Shown here piece after piece: positions 13,958 to 22,393 of a DNA stretch of 64,000 nt. The notes beneath the pieces were generated by a model. That model was not told where the DNA came from and ran no database searches. It saw only the letters and a list, made by a program, of their open reading frames with translations. How positions within the stretch are numbered: the stretch's first letter is position 1; each line of letters opens with the position of its first letter. A program made the position numbers and the translations under genes. Source of the stretch: DATGPD01 sp041398565 (GTDB taxonomy: Bacteria; Planctomycetota; UBA1135; UBA2386); the NCBI GenBank assembly GCA_041398565.1, contig JAWKUN010000002.1, positions 1,302,001 to 1,366,000 on the forward strand, in the 5' to 3' direction.

Positions 13958-15783
13958 ACGGCGCCCCGCAGCGACGGCACGGCGCCGTCCTCCGCGATGG
14001 CGCCACGGTCTTCTCGGTCTGGGCTCCAAGAGTCGCTTCGCTGACGCTGCGCGTGCTGTCGCCCGGCGCGCGCCAGATCGCGATGCAGCGCACCGGCGAC
14101 GGCTGGCACACGGTGGAGGTTCCGGGTCTCGGCGCCGGCGCCGTCTACGCGCTGCGGTTGCCCGACGGCACCGAGCTGCCGGACCCGGCTTCACGTCAGC
14201 AGGCGGGTTCGGTGCACGGAGCATCGGTCGTCGTCGACCCGGCGTTCGACTGGGGGAGTCAAGGCTCACCGGGCATCGGTCTCGAAGACCTCGTGCTGTA
14301 CGAACTGCACGTCGGGACCTTCACCGCCGAGGGCACCTTCGACGCCGTGATCCCGCACTTGCGGGCCCTGCACGAGCTCGGTGTCACCGCCATCGAGCTC
14401 ATGCCGGTGGCACAGTTCCCTGGCCGGCGCAACTGGGGCTACGACGGCGTGCTGCCGTTCGCCGTGCAGGACAGCTACGGCGGCCGCCCGGGCCTGCAAC
14501 GTCTGGTGGCCGCGTGCCACGAGCAGGGGCTCGGGGTGGTGCTGGACGTGGTCTACAACCATCTCGGCCCGGAGGGCAACTACCTGGCGCGCTTCGCTCC
14601 CTACTTCACCGATCGCTACCGCACGCCGTGGGGTGAGGCACTGAACTTCGACGGCCCGGACTCCGACGAGGTGCGGGCGTTCTTCATCGAGTCGGCGCTC
14701 GACCTGCTCGAGACGTGCCGCCTCGACGGTTTGCGCGTCGACGCGGTGCACGCCATCCGCGACTGGTCGGCGCAGCCCTTCTTGCAAGAACTGACCGCCG
14801 CCGTGCACGCGCACGGCGAGCGCGCGGGTCGCCGCATCTTGGTCATCGGCGAGAGCGACCTCAACGACGTCCGTCTCCTGCATCCTCCCGAGTGGGGCGG
14901 CACCGGCATGGACGCCCAGTGGTCGGACGACTTCCACCACGCCCTGCACGCGCTGGCGACGAGCGAACGCTCCGGCTACTACGCGGACTTCGGCGAAGCC
15001 GACCAGGTGGCGCAGGCCTACCGCCAGGGCTGGATCTACCACGGCCAGTACTCGCGGCACCGGCGCCGCCGGCACGGCAACTCGCCGCGCGATCTCGCCG
15101 GCAAGAGGTTCGTCGTGTTCACGCAGAACCACGATCAGGTCGGCAACCGGGCGCGGGGCGACCGGCTGGGCACGCCGAGCGATTTCGCGCTGCAACGGCT
15201 CCTCGCAGCGGCATTGCTGCTGTCGCCGTTCACGCCGCTCTTGTTCATGGGCCAGGAGTACGGCGAGCTCGCGCCGTTCCACTACTTCGTCGACCACGGC
15301 GATCCTGGCCTGGTCGAGGCCGTGCGGGCCGGGCGGCGCGAGGAGTTCGCGGCCTTCGGTTGGGATCCACAACACATCGCCGACCCCGCCGATCCGGCGA
15401 CGTTCGCCGCCTCGCGCCTCGACCACGGGCTCGTGCGGCGTGGCGAGCACCGCGGCCTGTACGAGCTGCACGGCGCGCTCTTGCAATTGCGGCGCGAACG
15501 GCCGGCACTCAGGAGCGGTGGCACCGACGAACTCGAGTCGACGGTGGTGGGCGGTGCGGTGGTCGTGCGGCGCTGGTGGCAGGACGACGAGGTCGTTCTG
15601 GTGCTCGCGTTCGCCGCCGGCTGCGATGTACCCGGCTTCGCTGGCCGCGAGATCCTGCTGGACACCGAGGATCCGCGTTGGCGCGGCGAATCCGGCACCG
15701 GCCGCCGCGACAACGTGGTGGTCGGCGGGCTGCGTCTCGCTGACAAGTCCGCGGTGCTGTTGGGCGCACGGAGGACGACATGA
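13954..15783 (+). CDS. treZ: Malto-oligosyltrehalose trehalohydrolase (TreZ)
   Basis: TreZ (GH13 subfamily 10) hydrolyses maltooligosyl trehalose, made by TreY, to free trehalose and a shortened glucan. The protein opens with a CBM48/E-set-like domain (GATVFSVWAPRVASLTLRVL), then the barrel with LYELHVGTFTAEGTFDAVI, VAQFPGRRNWGYDG, VYNHLGPEGNYL, nucleophile Asp263 in GLRVDAVHAI, acid/base Glu300 in VIGESDLND, and FTQNHDQVGNR with FMGQEYGE near the end. I chose the TTG at 13954, overlapping the upstream stop as TTGA, giving 609 residues. A GTG at 13897 would add 19 residues inside the upstream gene. It ends in an ATGA overlap with the GH57 gene. Confidence 0.93.
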   Translation: MNGAPQRRHGAVLRDGATVFSVWAPRVASLTLRVLSPGARQIAMQRTGDGWHTVEVPGLGAGAVYALRLPDGTELPDPASRQQAGSVHGASVVVDPAFDWGSQGSPGIGLEDLVLYELHVGTFTAEGTFDAVIPHLRALHELGVTAIELMPVAQFPGRRNWGYDGVLPFAVQDSYGGRPGLQRLVAACHEQGLGVVLDVVYNHLGPEGNYLARFAPYFTDRYRTPWGEALNFDGPDSDEVRAFFIESALDLLETCRLDGLRVDAVHAIRDWSAQPFLQELTAAVHAHGERAGRRILVIGESDLNDVRLLHPPEWGGTGMDAQWSDDFHHALHALATSERSGYYADFGEADQVAQAYRQGWIYHGQYSRHRRRRHGNSPRDLAGKRFVVFTQNHDQVGNRARGDRLGTPSDFALQRLLAAALLLSPFTPLLFMGQEYGELAPFHYFVDHGDPGLVEAVRAGRREEFAAFGWDPQHIADPADPATFAASRLDHGLVRRGEHRGLYELHGALLQLRRERPALRSGGTDELESTVVGGAVVVRRWWQDDEVVLVLAFAAGCDVPGFAGREILLDTEDPRWRGESGTGRRDNVVVGGLRLADKSAVLLGARRTT

Positions 15784-18185
15784 CTCGCTATCTTTGCCTA
15801 CACGGTCACTTCTACCAGCCGCCGCGCGAGAACCCGTGGCTCGAGGACATCGAGGTCCAGGACTCCGCCTCGCCCTACCACGACTGGAACCTCCGCATCG
15901 ATGCCGAGTGCTACGCGCAGAACGCGGCGTCGCGCATCCTCGACGAACAGGAACGCATCGTCGAGATCGTCAACAACTACGCGCGCATCAGCTTCAACTT
16001 CGGGCCGACCCTGTTGTCCTGGCTCGAGAAGCACGATCCGGTGACCTACACGGCGATCCTCGCCGCCGACGTCGAGAGTCGCGGGCGCTTCTCCGGCCAC
16101 GGTTCGGCGTTGGCCCAGGCCTACAACCACATGATCCTGCCGCTGGCGAACGAGCGCGATCGCCGCACCCAGGTGCGTTGGGGCATCCGGGACTTCGAAC
16201 GGAGGTTCGGGCGCAAACCCGAGGGGATGTGGCTGCCGGAGACCGCGGTCGACGACGCATCGCTCGAGACGCTCGCCGAGTGCGGCATCGCGTTCACGAT
16301 TCTGTCTCCCTACCAGGCCAAGGCGTTTCGCGTTCTCGGTGCCGAGGAGTGGACCGACGCCGGGTCCGGCAAGATCGACCCGACCTGCGCCTACCGCTAC
16401 ACGCTGCCGTCGGGCAAGACGATGACGCTCTTCTTCTACGACGGGCCCGTGTCGCGCGCCGTCGCCTTCGAGGGCGTGCTGCACGCCGGCGAGCAGTTCG
16501 CCAACCGGCTGCTCAGCGGCTTCTCGGACGAGCGCGACCGGCCGCAGTTGATGCACATCGCCACCGACGGCGAGAGCTACGGCCACCACCATCGGCACGG
16601 GGACATGGCGCTGGCCTGGGCGCTGCACTGGATCGAGAGTAACGAGAAGGCGCGGCTCACCAACTACGCCGAGTTCCTGCAGCTGCACCCGCCCGTGCAC
16701 GAGGTGCAGATCCACCAGCGCTCGGCCTGGAGCTGCGCCCACGGCGTCGGCCGTTGGGAGCGCGACTGTGGCTGCAACTCCGGTGGCAAGCCGGGCTGGA
16801 ACCAGAGTTGGCGGGGGCCGCTGCGGGCGGCACTCGACTTCTTGCGCGACCGTCTGGCCGAACGCTTCGAGCAGGACGCCGCTCCGTTGCTGCGCGACCC
16901 CTGGGGCGCGCGCGACGAGTACATCGATGTCTTGCTCGACCGCTCGCCGGCGAACGTCGCCGCCTTCTTGGAGCGGCACGCGCGCCAGCCGCTCGACGAC
17001 CTCGGCCGCGTGCGCTGCCTCGAGCTCCTGGAGATGCAGCGCCACGCGCAGCTCATGTACACGAGCTGCGGCTGGTTCTTCGACGACATCTCCGGCATCG
17101 AGAGCGTTCAGGTGCTGCAGTACGCCGGCCGCGCGATGCAGCTGGCGCGCTGGGACGTCAACACCTCGCCGAAGCAGCGGTTCCTCGAACTCCTCGCCGA
17201 GGCCAAGAGCAACGTGCGCGCCCATCGCGACGGACGTGCCATCTTCGAGAAGTGGGTCGAACCGATGGCGCTCGACCTCTTGCGCGTCGGTACGCACTAC
17301 GCCGTGCGCTCGCTGTTCGAGGACTACGCGGCGGAGGCGCGGATCTACTGCTACGAGGTCGACCAGGAGGACCACGAGATGGGCAAGTCGGGGCGCCTGC
17401 GCTTCGTCACGGGTCGGGCGAAGGTCAGCTCGCTGACGACCGGCGAGACCATGCCGATGGAGTACGCCGGGGTGAGCTTCGGCAACCACAACGTCACCGC
17501 CGGGGTGCGGCCGCGCGGCGACCAGGCTGCGTTCGCGGCGATGCGCGACGACCTGAAGGCGGTCTTCGTGCACCCAGACATCCCCGAGGTCGTGCGGGTG
17601 CTGGACCGGCACCTGCCCGGGAGCACGCATTCGCTGCGGTCGCTGTTCCGTGACGAGCAGCAGCGCATCCTCGCCCACGTCGTCGAGCAGAACGTGGCCG
17701 CGGCCAATGCTGCCTATCGGCAGATCTACGACGCCAACGCCGGTCTCATGCGGGTCCTGTCCGGCCCCGGGGCGCGCGTGCCGCGCGCGTTGCAGATCGC
17801 CGCCGAGGTGGCACTCGGCCGAGAACTCGAGACGGCTCTCGCCGCCGAACCCTTGGACCCCAAGCCCGTCGAGGCGCTGCTCGCCGAAGCGGAGACGGGC
17901 AACATCCACCTCGACGAGGAGCGGCTGGCGTTCACCGTGCGTGGCGTGCTGGAAAACCTGGCTGAACGGCTGCGTGCCGACCCTGGCGAGCCGGAGTTGC
18001 TGGCTGCGCTCGAGGCCGCCGCGGCGGTGGTCGAGCTGCTGCCGTTCGAGGCCGACCAGTCGGCGCTGCAGACCGAGCTCTACCGACAGCTGCGCGCGGC
18101 AGAACCCGCGGACGCCCCGGCCGACGCGAACGAGCGAGCTCGCCTGCGCCTGGTCGCCGAGCGCTTCCGCCTGTTCGTATCCTGA
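15780..18185 (+). CDS. GH57-family glycoside hydrolase with DUF3536 region
   Basis: The 801-residue protein begins with the GH57 motif LHGHFYQPPRENPW and carries the nucleophile-type motif EGMWLPET (Glu154) and HIATDGESYGHHHRHGD (about 258-275). This fits the GH57 alpha-amylase-like group that has a long C-terminal DUF3536 region, here about residues 450-800 and largely helical. GH57 enzymes include amylases, 4-alpha-glucanotransferases and branching enzymes; the exact activity of the DUF3536 subgroup cannot be read from sequence. Lying between treZ and treY with an ATGA overlap upstream and a one-base gap downstream, it probably acts on alpha-glucan or maltooligosaccharides in the cytoplasm, as no signal peptide is present. 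Confidence 0.88.
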   Translation: MTRYLCLHGHFYQPPRENPWLEDIEVQDSASPYHDWNLRIDAECYAQNAASRILDEQERIVEIVNNYARISFNFGPTLLSWLEKHDPVTYTAILAADVESRGRFSGHGSALAQAYNHMILPLANERDRRTQVRWGIRDFERRFGRKPEGMWLPETAVDDASLETLAECGIAFTILSPYQAKAFRVLGAEEWTDAGSGKIDPTCAYRYTLPSGKTMTLFFYDGPVSRAVAFEGVLHAGEQFANRLLSGFSDERDRPQLMHIATDGESYGHHHRHGDMALAWALHWIESNEKARLTNYAEFLQLHPPVHEVQIHQRSAWSCAHGVGRWERDCGCNSGGKPGWNQSWRGPLRAALDFLRDRLAERFEQDAAPLLRDPWGARDEYIDVLLDRSPANVAAFLERHARQPLDDLGRVRCLELLEMQRHAQLMYTSCGWFFDDISGIESVQVLQYAGRAMQLARWDVNTSPKQRFLELLAEAKSNVRAHRDGRAIFEKWVEPMALDLLRVGTHYAVRSLFEDYAAEARIYCYEVDQEDHEMGKSGRLRFVTGRAKVSSLTTGETMPMEYAGVSFGNHNVTAGVRPRGDQAAFAAMRDDLKAVFVHPDIPEVVRVLDRHLPGSTHSLRSLFRDEQQRILAHVVEQNVAAANAAYRQIYDANAGLMRVLSGPGARVPRALQIAAEVALGRELETALAAEPLDPKPVEALLAEAETGNIHLDEERLAFTVRGVLENLAERLRADPGEPELLAALEAAAAVVELLPFEADQSALQTELYRQLRAAEPADAPADANERARLRLVAERFRLFVS

Positions 18186-18186
18186 C

Positions 18187-20802
18187 GTGGCCACGACGCC
18201 CGCGCCCTCGGCTACCTATCGTCTGCAGCTCGGACCCGACTTCGGCTTCGCGGCGGCTCGCGACCTCGTTCCCTACCTCGCCGATCTCGGCGTCAGCCAC
18301 CTCTATACCTCGCCGCTCGTGGCGGCTCGCGCCGGCAGCCGCCACGGCTACGACGTCGTCGACCCGACGCAGATCAACCCGGAGCTCGGCGGCGAAGCGG
18401 GCTTCGTCGAACTCGCCGGCACGCTGGCGTCGCACGGGCTCCGCCTTCTGCTCGACGTCGTGCCCAATCACTTGGCTGCCTCCGAAGAGAACCCATGGTG
18501 GCAGGATGTTCTGTCCCGCGGCCGCAGCTCACCCTGGGCCCGCGTGTTCGACATCCACTGGTCCGGCGCTGACCGCTGGGGGACGTTCGACCAGCGGCTG
18601 CTGCTGCCGGTCCTCGGCGTGCCCTACGGGGTGGCCCTGACCGAGAACACGATCCGCGCCGACGCGCGCGGCGGCGCGATCGTACTGCGTTGCCACGACC
18701 GCGCGTTGCCGACCGACCCCTCGACCTGGCCGTCGGTGCTCGGCGATCTCGAGCCCACCGACGCGCGCGTGCCCGACCGGTTGGCGTCGCTGTCGCGCCA
18801 CCAGCTCGACGCCTTCGTCCGCGCGCAGCCGTGGCAGCCGGTGCACTGGCGCCTGGCGGGCGAGATCGCCGGCTACCGCCGCTTCTTCGACATCAACGAT
18901 CTCGTCGGCGTTCGCGTGGAAGAACCCGCGGTGTTCGACGCCACCCACGCTCTCGTGCTCGACCTGCTCCAGCGGGGGCTGGTGCACGGGCTGAGAGTCG
19001 ACCACATCGACGGTCTGCGCGATCCAGGTGCCTACCTGCGGCGGCTCGCCGAGGCGGCGGACTTCGTCGTGGTCGAGAAGATCCTCTGCGGCGCGGAGCG
19101 ACTACCGACGGGCTGGCCGGTCGCCGGCACCGTCGGCTACGAGTTCGGCAGCGCCGCCAGTGGCGTGTTCGTCGATCGGCTCGGGCGTGAGGCCTTGGCG
19201 CTGGCGTGGCGTCGCTTCACGGGCGACGACGAGGCGTACGGGGACCTTGAGTTCCGGCTCAAGCGGAAGGTGCTCGACGAACTGTTCTCCGGTGAGCACG
19301 CGCGGCTCGCGTCCTTCCTGCGCCGGCTCGCGGCCGCATCCACGGCGGGTCTCGACCTGTCGCCGCAGGCTCTGAAGGAGGCCCTCGCCACCGTGACGGC
19401 GACCCTGCCCGTGTACCGAACCTACGTCACCGGTCCCGACCTCGACGCGAGCGATCGGTCGTGGCTCGCCTCGGCCATGGCCGAGGCGAGACGGCGCCGG
19501 CCGGACCTCGAGGAGCCGGTCTTCGCCTTCCTCGAGCGCGTGCTGACTCTGGACGGCGCTGCCGACCTGGCTCCCGAGCAGCGGGAAGACCGCTTGCAGT
19601 TCGTCCTCAGCTGGCAGCAGCTCACCGGTCCGGTCATGGCCAAGGGAGTGGAGGACACCGCGCTCTACCGGTTCACTCCGCTGCTGTCGCTCAATGCCGT
19701 CGGTTCCGAACCCGACCCCGAGCCGGCACGACTCTCGGTCGATGCGTTCCATGCGCACAACGAGCACGTGCAGCGACACTGGCCGCTCACGCTGCTGTCC
19801 ACGTCCACGCACGACAGCAAGCGCAGCGAGGATGTGCGCTGCCGGCTGCATGCCCTCGCCGACATGCCACGCACCTGGGCCCGCGCACTGGTTCGTTGTA
19901 GCCGGCGCAACGCCAAGCTGCGGACGCGCACCGACTCGGGGCCGGTGCCGGACCACGCCGAGGAGGTGATGCTCTACCAGACTCTCCTCGGCGCTTGGCC
20001 GCTGGATCCGGCCGAACTGGCCGGCTTCCCCGACCGCGTGGCCGAGTTCACGATCAAGGCCGCGCGCGAGGCCAAGCACCGCACCAGCTGGACGCGGCCC
20101 GACGAACGGCACGAAGCCGCGTTGCGCGACTTCGTCGCCGCGATTCTGGCCGACGATGCGCGCGCCTTCCTGTCGACGTTCGGGCCGTTGCAGCGCCGCA
20201 TTGCGCAGATCGGCGCCTGGAACTCGTTGGCCCTGCTGACCCTCAAGCTCGGCTCGCCGGGGGTGCCCGACTTCTACCAGGGCAGCGAACTCTGGCAGTT
20301 CCGCCTCGTCGATCCCGACAACCGCGCGCCGGTCGACTTCGACAAGCGGCGCCGCCTGCTCGCCGAGTTGAGCGTCGGGTTACCGAGTCCGGCTCGCCTG
20401 CGCGAGCTCTTGCACGACTTCGGAGACGGGCGCATCAAGCTCTACGTCACCTGGCGGGGGCTGCAACTGCGTCGCCGGCTACCGGATCTGCTCACCGCCG
20501 GCGACTACGTGCGCCTCGCTGCCGAAGGCCCGCGCGCCGCGTTCGTGTGCGCCTTCCTGCGGCGCTTGCGCGACAAGTGGGTGCTTTGCGTCGTGCCTTC
20601 GCGCATCGGCCAGATCACCAGCGGCCGGCCGCCGATCGGTCATGCCGTCTGGAAGGGGACCAGCGTGGTGCTGCCGGACGGCGCTCCCACGGACTTCTGC
20701 GACGTGTTCACCGGTCAGCCGCTGCGGGCCGCGACCGGTCGGCTCGCTTGCGGGACCCTGTTTCGGACGTTGCCCGCCGTCCTGGCGACCGCCACCACCT
20801 GA
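18187..20802 (+). CDS. treY: Malto-oligosyltrehalose synthase (TreY)
   Basis: TreY (GH13 subfamily 26) isomerises the reducing-end alpha-1,4 bond of maltodextrin to alpha,alpha-1,1, making the TreZ substrate. The start is the GTG at 18187, one base after the upstream stop, and the protein opens with SATYRLQLGPDFGF as usual for TreY. Other signatures are YTSPLVAARAGSRHGYDVVD, LLDVVPNHLA, RRFFDINDLVGVRVEEP, nucleophile Asp272 in GLRVDHIDGLRDP, acid/base Glu297 in VVEKILCGAERLP, GPVMAKGVEDTALYR, THDSKRSEDVR and PGVPDFYQGSELW. The length of 871 residues is normal. It is the last gene of the operon and is followed by a strong hairpin. Confidence 0.95.
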   Translation: MATTPAPSATYRLQLGPDFGFAAARDLVPYLADLGVSHLYTSPLVAARAGSRHGYDVVDPTQINPELGGEAGFVELAGTLASHGLRLLLDVVPNHLAASEENPWWQDVLSRGRSSPWARVFDIHWSGADRWGTFDQRLLLPVLGVPYGVALTENTIRADARGGAIVLRCHDRALPTDPSTWPSVLGDLEPTDARVPDRLASLSRHQLDAFVRAQPWQPVHWRLAGEIAGYRRFFDINDLVGVRVEEPAVFDATHALVLDLLQRGLVHGLRVDHIDGLRDPGAYLRRLAEAADFVVVEKILCGAERLPTGWPVAGTVGYEFGSAASGVFVDRLGREALALAWRRFTGDDEAYGDLEFRLKRKVLDELFSGEHARLASFLRRLAAASTAGLDLSPQALKEALATVTATLPVYRTYVTGPDLDASDRSWLASAMAEARRRRPDLEEPVFAFLERVLTLDGAADLAPEQREDRLQFVLSWQQLTGPVMAKGVEDTALYRFTPLLSLNAVGSEPDPEPARLSVDAFHAHNEHVQRHWPLTLLSTSTHDSKRSEDVRCRLHALADMPRTWARALVRCSRRNAKLRTRTDSGPVPDHAEEVMLYQTLLGAWPLDPAELAGFPDRVAEFTIKAAREAKHRTSWTRPDERHEAALRDFVAAILADDARAFLSTFGPLQRRIAQIGAWNSLALLTLKLGSPGVPDFYQGSELWQFRLVDPDNRAPVDFDKRRRLLAELSVGLPSPARLRELLHDFGDGRIKLYVTWRGLQLRRRLPDLLTAGDYVRLAAEGPRAAFVCAFLRRLRDKWVLCVVPSRIGQITSGRPPIGHAVWKGTSVVLPDGAPTDFCDVFTGQPLRAATGRLACGTLFRTLPAVLATATT

Positions 20803-20835
20803 GGTCGACGATCGGGCACGGCGCGGCCAGCCCGA

Positions 20836-20863
20836 GCACGCCGCGGGTTGCGCCGTGGCGTGC
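20836..20863 (+). terminator. Hairpin after treY, probable terminator
   Basis: An 11-base stem (20836-20846 with 20853-20863, one G-U pair) closes a six-base loop 34 bases after the treY stop and is followed by TTCTCT. It sits between convergent treY and the DUF1579 gene. The tail is only mildly U-rich, so termination may be partial or Rho-assisted. Confidence 0.55.
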
Positions 20864-20943
20864 TTCTCTGCGAAGGCTGCAGTCCCGCCGAGTGTGGCAG
20901 TTGCTGTTCGCTCAGCGACGCCAGCTCATCCCGCGCCGGATGA

Positions 20944-22014
20944 TCACCTCTTGGCGCGGCGGTACGTGATCGTCATGACGTGCTGGCCCCCGCCTTCGCC
21001 GAACACCATGCGCATCTGGCGCGCGTCCTTGCCGGTGACGGTCGTCGTCGACGCGACCGGACCGCGCTGGCCGTGCTCGTCGTAGCAGGTGCCGCTCATG
21101 GTGAAGACCCGCTCCTTCGCGTCGTAGGTGCCGTCGGTGCGCATGAACGCGCCGCTCATCGAGTCGATCCAGAAGCTGACGACCTTTCCGGCCTTGTCGT
21201 CGTAGCCGGTCAGGGCGTGGCCTTCGAACGGCGTCCCCATGAACTTGCTGGAGAAGGTCGACCAGGTCCACTTGCCGCCGCAGATCGGCACGACCACCTC
21301 GCGGCAATCCTCAGTCAGCTCCGGCACGCCCCGCATCTCCATCTTGAAGTCGCCGTCCCACGTGCCGACGTCGGCGTGCAGTGCCGCGAGCGGTGCCGGC
21401 ATCTCGGCAACGTCCGGGGCGGTGGCGGCGGCGGGCGTCGTCGTTGCGTCCTTGGCGACCGCGCCCTTGACGCGGGTGCGCACCGAGCGCATGAACTCGG
21501 TCTCCTTGCCGTCTTCGTCCTTGGAGTAGCAGGTCTCGACCGACCGGTCGGGGTTCTCCAGCACGAACTCGCTGCGGAACACGCCCATCGGCGAGTCGCC
21601 GCGGAAGTGCCAGATCTTCGTCTTCTCGTCGTATGAGGCGTCGAGGCAGCACGGCGCCTGGTCCATGCTGGAGACGACGAGGCACTGGTAGGCCTTGGCG
21701 TAGGGGTCGTAGCCGAGCATCCACAGCCCGGAACAGGCCTGACCCGCGCACGTGCCTTCGCTGGAGACCTTCAGCCACAATCCGTCGCAGACCAGCTCGG
21801 CATGCTCGGTGCCGGCCATCTCGGTCGGCTTCTCCATGCCTTGCACGCCGGGCATCGCCGCCATCTTGGTCTCCGTGTGCCATGTGCCGACGAGCGAGGC
21901 GAGGCGTTCGTGGGACGGAGTCTTGGGGCTCGGCATCGCGCCCGAGGGCGCGTCCTGAGCGGCGAGCGCCGCGGCGAACGGAACGAGGAGGAGGAAGGAG
22001 ATTCGCTGGTTCAT
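20944..22014 (-). CDS. Secreted protein with two DUF1579-type domains
   Basis: The start is the ATG at 22014: it has GGGGAG six bases upstream and opens a signal peptide ending AALAAQ near residue 20. The mature protein of about 335 residues holds two copies of a DUF1579-like beta-barrel domain. The first begins LASLVGTWHTETKM (about 40-180), the second LHADVGTWDGDFKMEMRG (about 215-350), with a short Ala/Thr-rich linker between. The first copy has a Cys pair in CAGQAC and CC later, which could form disulfides outside the cytoplasm. DUF1579 proteins have no established activity. It is convergent with treY. Confidence 0.75.
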   Translation of the reverse strand: MNQRISFLLLVPFAAALAAQDAPSGAMPSPKTPSHERLASLVGTWHTETKMAAMPGVQGMEKPTEMAGTEHAELVCDGLWLKVSSEGTCAGQACSGLWMLGYDPYAKAYQCLVVSSMDQAPCCLDASYDEKTKIWHFRGDSPMGVFRSEFVLENPDRSVETCYSKDEDGKETEFMRSVRTRVKGAVAKDATTTPAAATAPDVAEMPAPLAALHADVGTWDGDFKMEMRGVPELTEDCREVVVPICGGKWTWSTFSSKFMGTPFEGHALTGYDDKAGKVVSFWIDSMSGAFMRTDGTYDAKERVFTMSGTCYDEHGQRGPVASTTTVTGKDARQMRMVFGEGGGQHVMTITYRRAKR

Positions 22015-22393
22015 GAGGGGCTCCCCGCGTGCCGCACGTCGTGCGGCATGGCGCGGTTCGGCAGCCATACTCCGAACCAGGGTCGATGGGCCAGCCCCGT
22101 TGTCCAGCCCGGCCAGCTTTTGTTGGTCTGGTCGCGACCGAGGTGCTCGGCATGTCGGTACCGCTGAGGCGCCGAGCCGGCCGCCAGCAGCTGCGCTTCT
22201 TTCGGCGATCGAACTCGGCTGGAACCGTCTCCGTCCGATGTCGCGATGGAGAGCGTTCGGGTCCGCGCGTTATCCGCGCTTCCGAGAGGCGGCGCCTGCC
22301 CCAGCCCGCCTCCCGCCCGCTCCGCCCTGCCCCGCCTCCCGCCTGCCCCGCCGCCTGCATGCGTCCACGCGTGCCCGTTGCCACCGCCGCTTC
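22015..22393. other. Divergent intergenic region with a perfect palindrome
   Basis: These 379 bases separate the DUF1579 gene (minus) from the TPR-sulfotransferase (plus) and should contain both promoters. I see no gene. The main structure is a 19-base palindrome at 22030-22048. Downstream is a low-complexity CCGCC/CCCGC stretch (22290-22350). Confidence 0.5.
22030..22048. promoter_or_regulatory. Perfect 9-1-9 palindrome upstream of the DUF1579 gene
   Basis: TGCCGCACG and its exact complement CGTGCGGCA flank a single T. The element ends 15 bases before the minus-strand ATG at 22014 and just upstream of its GGGGAG ribosome site. It could be an operator for a dimeric repressor; a one-base spacer makes it less suited to an RNA hairpin. 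Confidence 0.4.
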
